Assembly (NCBI GenBank): GCA_035468175.1
Contig: DATITC010000132.1
Coordinates: forward strand, 1-25,603
Length of the DNA stretch: 25,603 bases
Direction: 5' to 3'
Source: JAVEDQ01 sp035468175
GTDB taxonomy: Bacteria; Actinomycetota; Actinomycetes; Frankiales; Frankiaceae
Within the stretch, counting starts at the first letter, position 1. Every line of letters starts with the position of its first letter. A program made the position numbers and the translations under genes. Below are positions 6,650 through 14,769 of the stretch, piece after piece. The notes below the pieces were generated by a model. It searched no databases. It saw nothing but the letters and a program-made list of their open reading frames with translations, and was not told where the DNA came from.

Positions 6650-7111
6650 ATGGGCTCTGTCACGCATTACCTCGAAGTGAACGTCCCGGCCGCCAAGGCG
6701 TACGCCTGGTGGCGCGGGCTCACCAACCTGCCGACGATCATGAACGACGTGAAGTCGGTCGAGACCAAGAGCGGCGACACCCAGCTGACCCACTGGACGG
6801 TCAGTGGCCCGTTGGGCAAGAGCATCGAGTGGGACGCCAAGATCGTCGAGGACGTCCCCAACGCCCGCCTCGCGTGGGCCAGCGTCGACGGTGCCGTCAG
6901 CAATGCCGGTGCCGTGCGCTTCGACGACCACGGTGAGACCACCGGCGTCGAGGTGAGCTTCCAGTACGACCCGCCGGCGGGCATCGCGGGCGACCTGGTC
7001 GCGAAGCTGTTCAGCGACCCGCAGAAGAAGGTCGAGCACGCACTCGAGGAGTTCAAGCGGACCATCGAGGCAGCCACGTCCGGCACCGCCGAGGCGGAGA
7101 CGGTCAAGTGA
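6650..7111 (+). CDS. SRPBCC-family (polyketide cyclase/dehydrase-like) protein
   Basis: A 153-residue protein that fits the START/Bet v1-like SRPBCC fold along its full length. It begins with a V/A-P-A-A-x-A-Y strand and helix (VPAAKAYAWWRGLTNLP), goes through the alternating beta-strands with WDAKIVED and GVEVSFQYDPP, and ends in the long C-terminal helix (QKKVEHALEEFKRTIE). Members bind hydrophobic ligands or act as cyclases; this subtype in actinobacteria has no fixed assignment. ATG 6650 follows AAGGAGGAG at ideal spacing, the strongest ribosome binding site in the window, so high expression is likely. The stop overlaps the next start (GTGA), coupling it to the DUF5709 gene. Confidence 0.85.
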   Translation: MGSVTHYLEVNVPAAKAYAWWRGLTNLPTIMNDVKSVETKSGDTQLTHWTVSGPLGKSIEWDAKIVEDVPNARLAWASVDGAVSNAGAVRFDDHGETTGVEVSFQYDPPAGIAGDLVAKLFSDPQKKVEHALEEFKRTIEAATSGTAEAETVK

Positions 7112-7542
7112 CCTCCCGCATCCCGGAACCCGAAAGCGAGTTCGAAGCCGATGGCATCCCTGATCCGGGCGACTCCATCGAGGGTCAGGCCGCCGCGGGC
7201 GAAGAGGCGTACGAGCTCTCCGTGCCGGGCGACCGCGCCGAAGCCTCGGTCGACTTCGGCACGACCGCCTACGAGGAGGAGCACGGCGAGAACCTCGACG
7301 GCCGGCTCGCCCGTGAGGTGCCCGACGTCCTGAACGACGAGTCGGTGCAGAGCACGCCGACCGGCGACGACCTCGACACCCCGTACCGCGACCCGGAAAC
7401 CGTCGGACGGCTCGTCGAGGACGACGAGGGTGCGCACGAGGACACGACGGCGGAGACGATCGCCCACGACGTCGGCACCGACCTCGGCGGTTACAGCGCC
7501 GAGGAGTCGGCCATGCACCTCACTTCGGGCGACGAGGAGTAG
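7108..7542 (+). CDS. DUF5709 family acidic protein
   Basis: A 144-residue, strongly acidic protein with no membrane segment. It shows the features I associate with DUF5709: a DGIPDPGDSIEGQ start, a central FGTTAYEEEHGENLDGRLAREVPDV block, and the C-terminal GRLVEDDEGAHEDTTAETIAHDVG...SAEESAMH block. The family is largely actinobacterial, hydrophilic and without known function; stress or sporulation links are only suspected. Its GTG start (7108) overlaps the SRPBCC stop, and its own stop is seven bases before the topoisomerase start, so all three are likely made together. Confidence 0.85.
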   Translation: MTSRIPEPESEFEADGIPDPGDSIEGQAAAGEEAYELSVPGDRAEASVDFGTTAYEEEHGENLDGRLAREVPDVLNDESVQSTPTGDDLDTPYRDPETVGRLVEDDEGAHEDTTAETIAHDVGTDLGGYSAEESAMHLTSGDEE

Positions 7543-7549
7543 ACCGCCC

Positions 7550-8731
7550 GTGCCACGCCTGCGGCGCTCCGATCCTTCCGCTCCGGGCCTTGCCCGGGTG
7601 CGGAAGGATCGGGGTTTCCACTACCTCGATGCCGCGGGCAGCCACGTGATCGATGCCGAAACCCTGGCGCGGATCGACGCCCTGGTGATCCCGCCCGCCT
7701 GGGAGGAGGTCTGGATCAGCCCGCACCCCCACGGTCACATCCAGGCGATGGGTACGGATGCCGCCGGACGCCGGCAGTACCGCTACCACGAGGAGTGGCG
7801 GCGCAAGCGGGACCTCGAGAAGTTCGACCGGGTGCTCTCGCTGGCCGAGGACCTCCAGGCGATGCGTGTGGTGGTGGCCGATCAGCTGTCGCAGCAGGGG
7901 TTGACGCAGCAGCGGGTGCTGGCGTGTGCGGCCCGGCTCCTCGACATCGGCTTCTTCCGGATCGGCAGCGAGGAGTACGCCGAGGTCAACGGCACGTTCG
8001 GGCTCGCCACGATTCGACGGGAGCACACCCGGGTCGACGGCGACCAGGTCACCTTCGACTACCGGGCGAAGAGCGGCAAGCAGACGTACCGGGCGATCGT
8101 CGACCCCCAGGTCGCCGCCGTCGTCTCCGAACTGCTGAACCGGCAGGAGGACCCGAACCTGGAGCTGCTGGCCTTCTGGGACGAGAGCGCCGGCGACGAC
8201 GGGAAGCCGATCGGGTGGACCGACGTCAAGTCCTGGGACATCAACCGCTACCTCCACGAGGCGAGCGGCGGCGCGGACATCACCGCAAAAGACTTCCGCA
8301 CCTGGTCAGCCACCGTGCTGTGCGCCGTGGCGCTGGCCGTTTCCCACGAGGCGGTCACCTCCCCCACTGCGGTGAAGAAGGCCGTCACCCGAGCGGTGCA
8401 GGAAACGGCTCACTACCTGGGCAACACGCCGGCCGTCTGTCGCGCGTCCTACATCCATCCCCGGGTCATCGACCTGTTCGCGGGTGGAGTCACCGTCGCC
8501 GAGGACCTCCAGGCCCTCGGCGAGGACGCGGTGTTCGGTCAGTTGGCGTACCAGGGCCCGATCGAGGACGCGGTGCTCAACCTGCTCCGCAACCCCGAAG
8601 CGTCCCGCGCCGCTCGACGACGGCAGCGGATCCTCGAGGCAGCCGCGACCCGGACGGCCACGGGACGAGATGCCCCGAAGGGATCGCGCGCGTCCGGCCC
8701 GACCCGGACGGCGGGCAAGAAAGCCGCCTGA
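7550..8731 (+). CDS. Poxvirus-like DNA topoisomerase IB
   Basis: A 393-residue type IB topoisomerase that relaxes supercoils through a 3'-phosphotyrosine intermediate. An N-terminal beta domain (about 20-85, with VIPPAWEEVWI and HGHIQAMGTD) precedes the catalytic domain. Active-site residues in family order: R137 (FRIGSEEYAEVN), K174 (YRAKSGK), R250 (AKDFRTW), N292 (GNTPAV) and the nucleophile Y301 (RASYIHP). Poxvirus enzymes have His at the N292 position; Asn is known in bacterial members such as that of Deinococcus. The C-terminal 40 residues are basic and Ala/Arg/Lys-rich, probably an extra DNA contact. GTG 7550 follows GAGGAG and matches where homology begins; an upstream in-frame extension inside the DUF5709 gene is unlikely to be used. 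Probably accessory to TopA and gyrase. Confidence 0.93.
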   Translation: MPRLRRSDPSAPGLARVRKDRGFHYLDAAGSHVIDAETLARIDALVIPPAWEEVWISPHPHGHIQAMGTDAAGRRQYRYHEEWRRKRDLEKFDRVLSLAEDLQAMRVVVADQLSQQGLTQQRVLACAARLLDIGFFRIGSEEYAEVNGTFGLATIRREHTRVDGDQVTFDYRAKSGKQTYRAIVDPQVAAVVSELLNRQEDPNLELLAFWDESAGDDGKPIGWTDVKSWDINRYLHEASGGADITAKDFRTWSATVLCAVALAVSHEAVTSPTAVKKAVTRAVQETAHYLGNTPAVCRASYIHPRVIDLFAGGVTVAEDLQALGEDAVFGQLAYQGPIEDAVLNLLRNPEASRAARRRQRILEAAATRTATGRDAPKGSRASGPTRTAGKKAA

Positions 8732-8782
8732 GCAGCTGCTTGATCGTCGCCGTGCTCGGCTGAGCGCCGGCGTACTGAACCT

Positions 8783-8806
8783 GACGTTGCGTGATGAAGC
8801 AACGTC
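8783..8806. promoter_or_regulatory. Perfect 8-bp hairpin between topoisomerase and heptose operon
   Basis: GACGTTGC (8783-8790) and GCAACGTC (8799-8806) form a perfect stem with an 8-base loop in the 204-bp gap. It could terminate topoisomerase transcription or be an operator for the operon that follows. There is no U-tract, and no convincing -35/-10 pair was found nearby. Confidence 0.4.
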
Positions 8807-8935
8807 GATCGAGCGGGTTGCTTCTGCTCGCACGAGGAACATCTCCCGGTCAAGAGCCACATCTGCCCGCAAATCAGCAGGTCCGTCGAGAAAGCAGGTT
8901 CGGTTGCTGCCGCTCCGCCCACCCGGTACGCCCTT

Positions 8936-9580
8936 GTGGCACCGGGTGCACGCCCGGGCTGGCGAGCATTGAACCCGGTCGAGTGGCGGGCCTGCCCCTC
9001 TGCCGTGCTCTTCGACCGGGACGGCACTCTCTGTATCGACGTGCCGTACAACGGTGATCCGAACCGCGTCGTGCCCGCTCCGGCGGCCGTCCCCGCGCTG
9101 GCACGACTGCGTGCCGCCGGGGTCCCGACCGCGGTCATCTCGAACCAGAGCGGCATCGCCCGCGGGTGGCACACCCCCGCGCAGGTCGACGCGGTGAATG
9201 ACCGGCTCGCCGAGCTGCTCGGACCTCTCGGTCCCCTCCTCTACTGCCCGCACGGTCCCGACGACGGATGCCGCTGCCGCAAGCCAAGCCCCGGCCTCGT
9301 CCTCGACGCCGCCGCCGCCCTCGACGTGCGCCCGCAGGACTGCGTGGTGATCGGTGACATCGCTGCCGACCTCGGTGCGGCCGCGGCTGCCGGCGCCCGC
9401 GCGATTCTCGTCCCCACCGAGATGACGCGGGACGAAGAGATCGACGCCGCCCGCCGGGACGCGGCGGTGGCTCCTGACCTGCTCAGCGCCGTCGAACTCG
9501 TGCTCACCGGAACGCTGCGCGACCAGCGCCCGTCGGAGCAGCGCAGCTCGGACCGGCCGTCTCTGGGCAGCGCCGCGTGA
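8936..9580 (+). CDS. gmhB: HAD-IIIA phosphatase, heptose bisphosphate 7-phosphatase GmhB-like
   Basis: A protein of about 214 residues of the HAD superfamily, histidinol-phosphatase/GmhB type. Motif I is FDRDGT (about 26-31), motif II VISNQSG, motif III RKPSPG and motif IV VIGDIAADLGAAAAAG. A cysteine loop (CPHGPDDGCRCRKP) matches the zinc-binding insert of GmhB. GmhB removes the 7-phosphate from D-glycero-D-manno-heptose 1,7-bisphosphate before nucleotide activation, and this fits the fusion gene encoded downstream. The start is uncertain: GTG 8936 is used, but TTG 8969 is also possible and neither has a good ribosome binding site. The stop overlaps the next start (GTGA 9577-9580). Histidinol phosphatase is the alternative, less likely from context. 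Confidence 0.85.
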   Translation: MAPGARPGWRALNPVEWRACPSAVLFDRDGTLCIDVPYNGDPNRVVPAPAAVPALARLRAAGVPTAVISNQSGIARGWHTPAQVDAVNDRLAELLGPLGPLLYCPHGPDDGCRCRKPSPGLVLDAAAALDVRPQDCVVIGDIAADLGAAAAAGARAILVPTEMTRDEEIDAARRDAAVAPDLLSAVELVLTGTLRDQRPSEQRSSDRPSLGSAA

Positions 9581-10662
9581 CCCATGTCGTGGTCGCTCGC
9601 CTCGACAACGACGGCGATGTGCTGTTGAGCGGTCCCGCGATCCGCGCCGTTGCCGCGAGTGGGGCCCGCGTGACGTTGCTCGTCGGCCCGCGAGGCCGGC
9701 AAGCTGCCGCCCTGCTGCCGGGCGTGGACGACGTGGTCGTCTGGCACTGCCCCTGGATCGACGCCGAGCCCGAGCCGGTCGAGCGGGGGGCGATCCTCGA
9801 CCTCGTCGACCGCCTCGCCGGCGCCGGCATCGACGCCGGCCTGATCCTCACCTCGTTCCACCAGAGCCCGCTCCCGCTGGCGCTGATGTTGCGCATGGCC
9901 GGGGTGCGGCATCTGTCCGCGCACAGCGTCGACTACCCGGGTTCGCTCCTCGACGTGCGGCACCAACTCCCCGAGACCGGGCTGCACGAGGTCGAGCGAG
10001 CGCTCTCCACCGCTGGCGCCGCAGGCTTCCCGCTGCCGCCGGACGACGACGGTCGCCTCGGGGTCCGCCGTCCGCTCCCCGACACCCGGCCGCTCACCGG
10101 CGACCGCCCCTACGTCGTCGTGCATCCGGGCGCCAGCGTGCCCGCGCGCTCATGGCCGACGGCGCGCTTCGCCGAGTTGGTTCCCGCGCTCGTCCGCGCG
10201 GGCCACCGGGTCGTCGTCACCGGTGGTCCCAACGAGCGAACGCTGACCGCGGCGGTCAGCGGCGCCGGTGCAGACGCTGGTACGGCTGCCGCTGCAAATC
10301 CGGACGCCGACGTGCTCGACCTGGGTGGGCGCACCGACCTCGCCGGGCTCGCCGACCTCCTCGACCGGGCCGACGCGGTGGTCGTCGGCAACACCGGCCC
10401 GGCGCACCTCGCCGCCGCCGTCGACACCCCGGTCGTCTCCCTCTTCGCCCCTACGGTGCCGTCGGAACGCTGGGCGCCGTACACCGACGACCGCGTCCTG
10501 CTGGGCGACCTCGGCATCGCGTGTGCCGGTTGCCGGGCGCGAACCTGCCCCGTTGTGGGCCACCCATGTCTGACGGCGGTCGGCGTCGCCGACGTCGTCC
10601 TCGCGGTAAAGACGCTTGCCGCCCCGACCCGCGCCGACCAGTTCCTGGAGGTTCCGGTATGA
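9577..10662 (+). CDS. Glycosyltransferase family 9 (heptosyltransferase-like)
   Basis: A 361-residue GT-B protein of family 9. The N-terminal domain opens with VVVARLDNDGDVLLSGPAIRAV, typical of heptosyltransferases; the C-terminal domain has VVHPGAS (near 183), VVTGGPNE, and the nucleotide-sugar site GNTGPAHLAAAVDTPVVSLF. A cysteine loop near residue 312 (CAGCRARTCPVVGHPCL) resembles the Cys-rich loop of LPS heptosyltransferases WaaC/WaaF. It should transfer heptose from ADP-heptose to an acceptor on the cytoplasmic face of the membrane; the acceptor is unknown in an organism without LPS. GTG 9577 overlaps the gmhB stop and the gene's own TGA overlaps the next ATG (ATGA), so translation is coupled at both ends. 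Confidence 0.88.
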   Translation: MTHVVVARLDNDGDVLLSGPAIRAVAASGARVTLLVGPRGRQAAALLPGVDDVVVWHCPWIDAEPEPVERGAILDLVDRLAGAGIDAGLILTSFHQSPLPLALMLRMAGVRHLSAHSVDYPGSLLDVRHQLPETGLHEVERALSTAGAAGFPLPPDDDGRLGVRRPLPDTRPLTGDRPYVVVHPGASVPARSWPTARFAELVPALVRAGHRVVVTGGPNERTLTAAVSGAGADAGTAAAANPDADVLDLGGRTDLAGLADLLDRADAVVVGNTGPAHLAAAVDTPVVSLFAPTVPSERWAPYTDDRVLLGDLGIACAGCRARTCPVVGHPCLTAVGVADVVLAVKTLAAPTRADQFLEVPV

Positions 10663-11900
10663 GGCTGGCCATGATCTCCGAGCACGCCAGCCCCCTGGCC
10701 GTACTCGGCGGCGTCGATTCCGGTGGACAGAACGTTCACGTCGCGGCACTCGCCTCGGCCATCGCGCGGCAGGGCGTGGAGACGGTCGTCCACACCCGGC
10801 GGGACGACATGGACCTGCCGCGGCACATCCCCTTCGCCCCCGGCGTCACGGTCGACCACGTGTCGGCCGGCCCACCCCGCCCGATGCCGAAGGACGACAT
10901 CTACCCGCACATCGGCGAGTTCGCCGAGGATCTGACCCGGCAGTGGACCGCCAGCCGGCCCGACGTCGTGCACGCGCACTTCTGGATGTCGGGGCTCGCC
11001 GCGCTGGAAGCGGCCCGACCCCTCGGCATCCCGGTCGTCATGACCTTCCACGCCCTGGGTGTGGTCAAGCGGCGCCACCAGGGCAGCAAGGACAGCTCGC
11101 CGGCCGACCGGCTCCACCTCGAAGAGCGGCTGGTCCGCACCGTCGACCGCGTCGTCGCGACCTGCTCCGACGAGGTCTTCGAACTCATGCGGCTGGGGGC
11201 CACGCGGTCCAGCATCCGGGTCGCGCCCTGCGGCGTCGACCTGTCGATGTTCTCTCCGGAAGGCCCGACCGAGCCGCGCGCGAACGATCGGTACCGGCTC
11301 GTGTTCGTCGGCCGCCTTGTCGAGCGCAAAGGCATCGGCAACATCATCAGCGCGCTGGCCGATGTGCCGAACGCGGAACTCGTCGTCGCCGGCGGACCGG
11401 ACCGGTCCGAGCTCGAGGACGACCGGGAGATCCACCGGTTGCGCTCGCTGGCCGAGGACGACGGCGTCGCCGACCGTGTGGTGTTCCGCGGGCGGGTGAG
11501 CCGCAACGATCTGCCCGCCCTGCTCCGCTCGGCCGACGCCGTGCTCTGCGTGCCCTGGTACGAGCCGTTCGGCATCGTGCCCCTCGAAGCGATGGCCTGC
11601 GGGATCCCGGTCGTGGCGAGCGCCGTCGGCGGGCTGATCGACTCCGTCGTTGACGGAACCACCGGGCTGCACGTGCCGCCGCGCTCCCCGGAACGGATCG
11701 CCGAGGCATTGAACGAACTACTCCCCGACGAAGACCGCCGGCGGACCTTCGGTGCGGCCGGGGCCAGGCGGGCCCGCTCCCGGTACTCCTGGGACCGGGT
11801 CGCCTCGTTGACCTTGCAGGCCTACGACAGTGTGCTGCCCGGTGCGGTCACCCAGGGCGAGCGCGAGTTCGCCAGCAGCGGCGCACGAGGCAACCGGTGA
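10659..11900 (+). CDS. Glycosyltransferase family 4
   Basis: A 413-residue GT4 enzyme with GT-B fold. The donor/acceptor loop GGVDSGGQNVHV (about 18-29) is typical of sucrose-phosphate-synthase-like and MshA-like GT4 proteins. VVHAHFWMSG and MTFHALG follow, then the Rossmann-like C-terminal half with RLVFVGRLVERKG and the EX7E catalytic pair E302/E310 (EPFGIVPLE) plus AMACGIPVVAS. It retains configuration and uses an NDP sugar. ATG 10659 follows GGAGG at seven bases and matches the family N-terminus MRLAMISEHA; an open frame runs further upstream within the GT9 gene but is not used. It sits between GT9 and the heptose fusion, so it may extend the same glycan. Its sugar is not determined by sequence. 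Confidence 0.9.
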   Translation: MRLAMISEHASPLAVLGGVDSGGQNVHVAALASAIARQGVETVVHTRRDDMDLPRHIPFAPGVTVDHVSAGPPRPMPKDDIYPHIGEFAEDLTRQWTASRPDVVHAHFWMSGLAALEAARPLGIPVVMTFHALGVVKRRHQGSKDSSPADRLHLEERLVRTVDRVVATCSDEVFELMRLGATRSSIRVAPCGVDLSMFSPEGPTEPRANDRYRLVFVGRLVERKGIGNIISALADVPNAELVVAGGPDRSELEDDREIHRLRSLAEDDGVADRVVFRGRVSRNDLPALLRSADAVLCVPWYEPFGIVPLEAMACGIPVVASAVGGLIDSVVDGTTGLHVPPRSPERIAEALNELLPDEDRRRTFGAAGARRARSRYSWDRVASLTLQAYDSVLPGAVTQGEREFASSGARGNR

Positions 11901-14032
11901 GCCGGCGCCCGCTGCCGACCGGTCGGCAGCACGTGGACCACCTGGTGGCGACGCTGCCGGCACTCGACCTCGACCGTCTCGACGCCTGGGGCCGCACGCT
12001 CGCGCAGCTGCTGCCGGCCGGCGGTCGCATCCTGGTCGCCGGGAACGGCGGATCTGCCGCCGAGGCTCAGCACCTGACCGCGGAGCTGGTCGGCCGGCTG
12101 CGGGACGACCGCGTCGCCCTGTCCGCCCTCGCCCTGTCCGCCGAGACGTCGTCGTTGACCGCCATCGCGAACGACTACGGCTACGACGAAGCCTTTGCCC
12201 GTCAGGTCCGAGCGCACGGCCGGGCCGGCGACGTGCTGCTCACGCTCTCCACCTCGGGTCGCAGCCGCTCGGTCATCGGCGCAGCCGAGGCCGCTCGGGC
12301 GATCGGGATGCGCACGTGGGCGCTGACCGGACCGGCCGGGTCACCGCTGGCCGCGGTGTCCGACGAGGTGGTGTCGATCGAGGCGCCGCACGTCGCGACT
12401 GTTCAGGAGGCGCACCTCGTCGCGGTACACCTGATCTGCGCCGCGGTCGACGTCGCGCTCGGTGTCGCTCCGGCCGAGGTGACCAGGACCGCCGGCCCCG
12501 CGGCGCCAGTCGCTTCAGCGGGCACCGTGGACGAGACCGAGCTCGACCTCCTCGACCGGACCGACGACCTGCCAGCGCTCGTGCCAGCGCTCGTGCCAGC
12601 CCTGCTGGCAGGGCTCGCACCGTGCGCGCCCGCTGCCCGTCGCACCCCGCTGGTGGTCGTCGGCGACGCGCTGCTCGACGTCGACCTCGAAGGCTCGGTC
12701 GGCCGGCTGTCCCCGGATGCCCCGGTTCCGGTCGTCGACGACCTGGAGGACCACCCGCGTCCTGGCGGAGCCGGTCTCGCCGCCCTGCTCGCCGCTCGTG
12801 ACAACCGACCGGTCACGCTCATCACCGCGCTGGCACCCGATGCCGGCGGTCGGCGCCTGTTCGACCTGCTGGTCGCGGCCGGCATTCGCGTCGTCGACCT
12901 CGGCCTCGACGGTCAGACCCCCGAGAAGATCCGGGTCCGCAGCGACGGACGCTCGCTGCTGCGACTGGACCGCGGCGGCTGCGGTGGCATCGTCGGACCC
13001 CTCACCGATGAAGCGACCGCGGTGCTCGCCGACGCCAGGGCGGTGCTCGTCGCCGACTACGGCCGCGGGGTCGCCGCCGAACCCGGGCTGCGCGCCGCCC
13101 TGGAGGCGTTGCCGCACCGCGTCCCGATCGTCTGGGACCCCCATCCACGCGGGCCGGAACCGGTCCGCGGGTGCCGGCTGGTCACGCCGAACTCCGGCGA
13201 GGCGGCGCACTTCGCTCCCGGCACCGGCGCCGGAAGCTCGCTGTCCACGGTGACCCGCCGCGCCCGTGAGCTGGCGCAGCGCTGGTCCGCCGGCGCCGTG
13301 GCGGTGACGCTCGGTTCCCGCGGCGCCCTGCTCGCGGAAGGGGCCGACACCCCGCCGCTGGTCGCGCCGGCTCCGCCCGCCCCGCTGTCCGACCCGTGCG
13401 GTGCCGGCGACCGCTTCGCCTCCACCGCCGCAGGCCTGCTCGCCGACGGCCTGCTGCCGTCGGAGGCGATGACCGGCGCCGTCGCTGCGGCCAGCCGGTT
13501 CGTCGCCGCCGGCGGAGCCGCCGCCATCCGGGTGGACGCCGAGCCGGCTCATGCCGATGCCGACGCGCAGACGTTCGCCACCGCGTCCGACGTGATCGCA
13601 CGGACCCGAGCCGTTGGCGGCACTGTCGTCGCGACCGGCGGATGCTTCGACCTCTTGCACGCCGGTCATGTGCGGGTGCTGCAACAGGCCCGCGCGCTCG
13701 GCGAGTGCCTGATCGTGCTGCTGAACAGCGACGACAGCGTCCGGCGGCTGAAGGGTCCGGAGCGGCCGCTCGTGCCGGCTCCGGACCGGGCCGCCGTGCT
13801 GCTCGCCCTCGGCTGCGTCGACGCGGTCGTCGTGTTCGATGAGGACACCCCCATCGATGTTCTCGGCGAGCTACAGCCCGATGTCTGGGCCAAGGGCGGC
13901 GACTACGCGGTCGCCGACCTCCCCGAAGCCCCGGTCGTGGAATCGTGGGGTGGCCAGGCGGTCGTCCTGCCCTACCTGACCGGCCGTTCCACCACTCGCT
14001 TGATCCAGGAGGCAGCACGCCGTGGCAACTGA
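11897..14032 (+). CDS. Trifunctional GmhA-HldA-HldC fusion for ADP-heptose synthesis
   Basis: A 711-residue protein with three catalytic units. (1) SIS isomerase, 1-195: AGNGGSAAEAQ (48-58), TAELVGR with E63, STSGRS and VQEAH with H173 align with E. coli GmhA (sedoheptulose-7-P to heptose-7-P). (2) Linker about 196-248 with an ALVPALVPALL repeat. (3) PfkB kinase about 251-565, with VVGDALLDVD, RPGG, DPHPRG and the GAGD catalytic motif 502-505 (HldA role). (4) Nucleotidyltransferase about 575-705, with GCFDLLHAGH (HxGH 588-591), KGGDY and GRSTT (HldC role). In E. coli the last two form HldE while GmhA is separate. In the kinase the usual GGAAN is GGAGL, so one sugar-binding residue differs. 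GTG 11897 overlaps the GT4 stop. Confidence 0.92.
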   Translation: MSRRPLPTGRQHVDHLVATLPALDLDRLDAWGRTLAQLLPAGGRILVAGNGGSAAEAQHLTAELVGRLRDDRVALSALALSAETSSLTAIANDYGYDEAFARQVRAHGRAGDVLLTLSTSGRSRSVIGAAEAARAIGMRTWALTGPAGSPLAAVSDEVVSIEAPHVATVQEAHLVAVHLICAAVDVALGVAPAEVTRTAGPAAPVASAGTVDETELDLLDRTDDLPALVPALVPALLAGLAPCAPAARRTPLVVVGDALLDVDLEGSVGRLSPDAPVPVVDDLEDHPRPGGAGLAALLAARDNRPVTLITALAPDAGGRRLFDLLVAAGIRVVDLGLDGQTPEKIRVRSDGRSLLRLDRGGCGGIVGPLTDEATAVLADARAVLVADYGRGVAAEPGLRAALEALPHRVPIVWDPHPRGPEPVRGCRLVTPNSGEAAHFAPGTGAGSSLSTVTRRARELAQRWSAGAVAVTLGSRGALLAEGADTPPLVAPAPPAPLSDPCGAGDRFASTAAGLLADGLLPSEAMTGAVAAASRFVAAGGAAAIRVDAEPAHADADAQTFATASDVIARTRAVGGTVVATGGCFDLLHAGHVRVLQQARALGECLIVLLNSDDSVRRLKGPERPLVPAPDRAAVLLALGCVDAVVVFDEDTPIDVLGELQPDVWAKGGDYAVADLPEAPVVESWGGQAVVLPYLTGRSTTRLIQEAARRGN

Positions 14033-14744
14033 CCAACCGACGACGCGGGCTCTCGGCACCGTAACTCCAGGAACCGTGCTCGTGACCGGAGCCGCTTCCG
14101 GCCTCGGGGCCGCCATCGTTGAAGCGGTACGTGCCGCCGGCGGAACGCCCCTCGCCCTCGACCGCGTGCCGGTCGAAGGTGTGCCGCACGAGGTCGTCGA
14201 CCTCGCCGAGCCGCGCGAAGCCGAAGCTGCCGTCCGCCGGGTCGTCGAGGAGGCCGGCGGCACGCTCGACGCCGTGGTCACCGCGGCAGGCACCGACATC
14301 CCGGCGCCGCTGTCCAAGATCGACGGCGACACCTGGGACAACATCGTCGCGGTGAACCTGCTGGGCACCGCCGCCGTCGTCCGGGCCGCGTTGCCCTACC
14401 TCGAGACGTCGCAGGGCAAGGTGCTGACGGTCGGGTCCACCCTGTCGGTGAAGGCTGTCGGGGACGCGACGGCGTACTGCGCCTCGAAGTTCGGCGTCGT
14501 CGGATTCACCCGTGCGCTCGCTGCCGAAATGGCCGGCCGGGTCGGGGTCACGTTGCTCATCCCCGGTGGCATGTCGACGCACTTCTTCGACGACCGCGAC
14601 CCGCAGTACAAGCCGGGCCCGGACGCCAAGCTCAACGACCCGGCGAACGTCGCCGCAGCGGCACTGTTCGCCCTTCAGCAGCCGCCCGGCTGCGAGGTCA
14701 AGGAGCTCGTCATCACGGCCTCCACGGAGCCTTCCTACCCGTGA
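14022..14744 (+). CDS. Classical SDR oxidoreductase in heptose operon
   Basis: A 240-residue classical short-chain dehydrogenase. The cofactor motif is TGAASGLG (22-29), TAAG replaces NNAG at 87-90, and the catalytic S139, Y152 and K156 (YCASK) are present. After the PGG motif there is HFFDDRDPQY, then a tail with EVKELVITASTEPSYP. The size and YCASK pattern are those of a classical SDR, not of the extended SDR epimerase HldD. It likely uses NAD(P)H to oxidise or reduce a hydroxyl/keto group, perhaps on the heptose or its conjugate; the substrate is not visible. Its GTG start (14022) lies 11 bp inside the fusion gene, preceded by AGGAGG, so it is coupled to that gene. Confidence 0.85.
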   Translation: MATDQPTTRALGTVTPGTVLVTGAASGLGAAIVEAVRAAGGTPLALDRVPVEGVPHEVVDLAEPREAEAAVRRVVEEAGGTLDAVVTAAGTDIPAPLSKIDGDTWDNIVAVNLLGTAAVVRAALPYLETSQGKVLTVGSTLSVKAVGDATAYCASKFGVVGFTRALAAEMAGRVGVTLLIPGGMSTHFFDDRDPQYKPGPDAKLNDPANVAAAALFALQQPPGCEVKELVITASTEPSYP

Positions 14745-14769
14745 GCCGGCCGATCCGTCTCCGCCCCCG

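Noticed and set aside
7430..7549. N-terminal extension of topoisomerase IB into the DUF5709 gene
   Set aside because: The 40 extra residues are Arg/Ser/Thr low-complexity read in another frame of DUF5709; homology begins right after GTG 7550.
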